Source: Candidatus Gastranaerophilales bacterium (lineage in GTDB: Bacteria > Cyanobacteriota > Vampirovibrionia > Gastranaerophilales > Gastranaerophilaceae). From it: 6,030 bases of DNA. Of the stretch, positions 4,792 to 6,030 are shown piece after piece. The position numbers were made by a program, and so were the translations under genes. The notes beneath the pieces are model-generated. The model saw nothing but the letters and a program-made list of their open reading frames with translations. It made no database searches and was not told the origin of the DNA. Numbering within the stretch: position 1 is the stretch's first letter; every line of letters starts with the position of its first letter. The stretch is from positions 1-6,030 of the forward strand of contig JAJPXE010000213.1 in NCBI GenBank assembly GCA_021205645.1, read 5' to 3'.

Positions 4792-6030
4792 ATGAAAAAA
4801 TTTATGACGAAGTTATTGTCGGTTGTACTATGTATCGCATTTACAGGCTTACAAATGTCTTTTGCGGACGTATTAACAACAGGCACATTTGCAAACAAAG
4901 ACGTGCTTACGGGAGCACAAATTAAGGGGCACACAGCAGGCTTAACAAATATCACAACAAATGCTGAATTGAGTGCTGCAACATTAACTTTCAGTGCTAA
5001 TACAAGAATTGACTGGAATACTTTAAACGTATATAAGAATCAGTCATTAACGTTTAATAACGGAACATATGGTGTATTAAACAATGTAGTCGGCACAAGT
5101 ATTTCAAAATTCGCCGGAACGATAACCGCAACCGGTACAGGTAAGATTATTATTTCAAACCCTAACGGTATTTTATTTGAAGGCGGAAAATTTGAATCTC
5201 TCGGCGGGTTGGTATTAACCACAAAAGATTTAACAAGTATCAGTGTTGACTCAACTACTGATTTAGAAAATTTAGATTTAGACAGTGCAGCTTACGGTGA
5301 GGATTTTGCAATAGTAGCAATTACAAATTCATCTAATATAAGTGCAGCTGATATAAACATCATTTCTCAAGGAATTTATGTTGACAGTTCAACGCTGGCA
5401 TCATCAAATTCAAACGGAATAGTACTTTCCACGGCAGACGGTTCTACGTTTGTTGCTTCTAATACACTGACAGCAGATGACGGAACATCAACTCAAATCA
5501 GCTTTTCAGGAAACTATTCATTATCGGTTGCGAATTCTGCAATCACAACAACAGACGGAACATTACAATTAATATCAGGAAAAGGATTGTTGATAGATGA
5601 TACAACTATAGACGGCGACCTTACCGCAACATCAAGCGGATATTTATATATGACCGGTGAAAGTGCTGTCAATGGAGATGCATCATTAACATCAACCGGT
5701 AGCATTGTTGATATATACGGTACCGGTAGTAAGAATATTTCTTTTGGCGGTGATTTGACCGTAAAATCGTCTACATCAGATGTATATATAGATAATATAG
5801 ATGTTGCAGGAGATATTAATGTATCCGGAATATTTTTATCTATGGGCGGACTCAATGTTAAAGGAAACGGAACATTTACGGATACAAAACAGGATGCATA
5901 TGGTATTTGGCTTGAAAATAGCACTATTGGCGGATTTTTGATTATGAATGCGCCTGACGGTATTGAATTAGAATTTGTAAATGCCGGTTTTTCTTCAATT
6001 ACATCAACAAACACATATATAAGATTATAT
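4792..6030 (+). CDS. Two-partner-secretion exoprotein, FHA N-terminal domain (partial, runs off the right edge)
   Basis: The frame stays open for 413 codons from ATG 4792 to the last base, so only the N-terminal part is seen. Residues 1-25 form a signal peptide (KKFMTK start, hydrophobic core, likely cleavage after MSFA at 22-25). Residues about 45-150 match the filamentous-haemagglutinin N-terminal (TPS) domain: RIDWNTLNVYKNQSLTF (72-88), then the diagnostic NPNGI (123-127) and LGGLVLTTKDL (137-147). In this family that domain guides secretion through an outer-membrane TpsB pore. From about 270 on, coils of roughly 20 residues repeat, consistent with a right-handed beta-helix. The mature part has no cysteine and is rich in T, S, N, G and D. 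Function is probably surface adhesion or interaction with host or other cells; a toxic C-terminus cannot be judged because the end is missing. No TpsB gene is in the window. AAAGGA at 4777-4782 supports the start. Confidence 0.88.
   Translation, partial: MKKFMTKLLSVVLCIAFTGLQMSFADVLTTGTFANKDVLTGAQIKGHTAGLTNITTNAELSAATLTFSANTRIDWNTLNVYKNQSLTFNNGTYGVLNNVVGTSISKFAGTITATGTGKIIISNPNGILFEGGKFESLGGLVLTTKDLTSISVDSTTDLENLDLDSAAYGEDFAIVAITNSSNISAADINIISQGIYVDSSTLASSNSNGIVLSTADGSTFVASNTLTADDGTSTQISFSGNYSLSVANSAITTTDGTLQLISGKGLLIDDTTIDGDLTATSSGYLYMTGESAVNGDASLTSTGSIVDIYGTGSKNISFGGDLTVKSSTSDVYIDNIDVAGDINVSGIFLSMGGLNVKGNGTFTDTKQDAYGIWLENSTIGGFLIMNAPDGIELEFVNAGFSSITSTNTYIRLY

Noticed and set aside
5514..6014. 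166-codon minus-strand ORF inside the exoprotein gene, plus shorter ones at 4770-4955 and 5040-5222
   Set aside because: They are antisense shadows. The plus frame has a signal peptide, a TPS domain and a ribosome site, while these are P/S/V-rich with no recognisable domain.
1..6030. Mobile element, phage gene, CRISPR array or defence system
   Set aside because: No transposase, integrase, Cas, toxin-antitoxin or restriction gene, and no regularly spaced direct repeats were seen.

Overview
The window is an AT-rich stretch from a bacterium that appears to have an outer membrane. It carries a Skp/OmpH-type periplasmic chaperone and the start of a two-partner-secretion (filamentous-haemagglutinin-type) exoprotein. 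The rest is housekeeping: a four-domain ribosomal protein S1, a dGTPase, Maf, a DEDDh exonuclease and a small TSCPD-domain protein. This mix of Firmicutes-like small genes with diderm envelope genes in low-GC DNA would fit a gut Gastranaerophilales/Vampirovibrionia (Melainabacteria) lineage. That placement is inference only; other low-GC diderms are possible. The standard code is used, with TAA, TAG and TGA as stops. No tRNA, rRNA, CRISPR array, IS element or prophage gene is visible.

Left part (1-2058). An intrinsic terminator (38-66) closes an upstream gene that lies outside the window. It is followed by a long imperfect palindrome (83-127) and a plus-strand DEDDh exonuclease with a GTG start (153-686). 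This gene converges, with a 2-base gap, on a minus-strand pair: dgt (2058-1033) followed by a TSCPD four-cysteine protein (970-689).

Middle (2059-3329). A divergent intergenic region separates dgt from rpsA. It holds a promoter for each side and an unexplained GC-rich island (2151-2200). rpsA (2271-3329, +) encodes four S1 RNA-binding domains. Its stop codon interleaves with that of maf on the other strand.

Right part (3326-6030). maf (3886-3326) and ompH (4393-3953) lie on the minus strand, ompH upstream. The 398 bases between ompH and the next large gene hold a possible 38-codon small ORF with its own promoter and Shine-Dalgarno, two inverted repeats, and a promoter. The exoprotein gene starts at 4792 and is still open at the right edge (413 codons seen).

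Themes. Four left and middle genes (exonuclease, dGTPase, TSCPD protein, Maf) concern DNA or nucleotide-pool upkeep, or plausibly do. Two of them, dgt and maf, lack a Shine-Dalgarno and have a -10 box exactly six bases before the ATG. This is the geometry of leaderless mRNAs, whereas the other confident genes have purine-rich Shine-Dalgarno sites. I found no clearly new multi-gene system. The most notable points are the two leaderless-type starts, the edge-truncated exoprotein with inverted repeats at its promoter, the small ORF and the GC-rich island.
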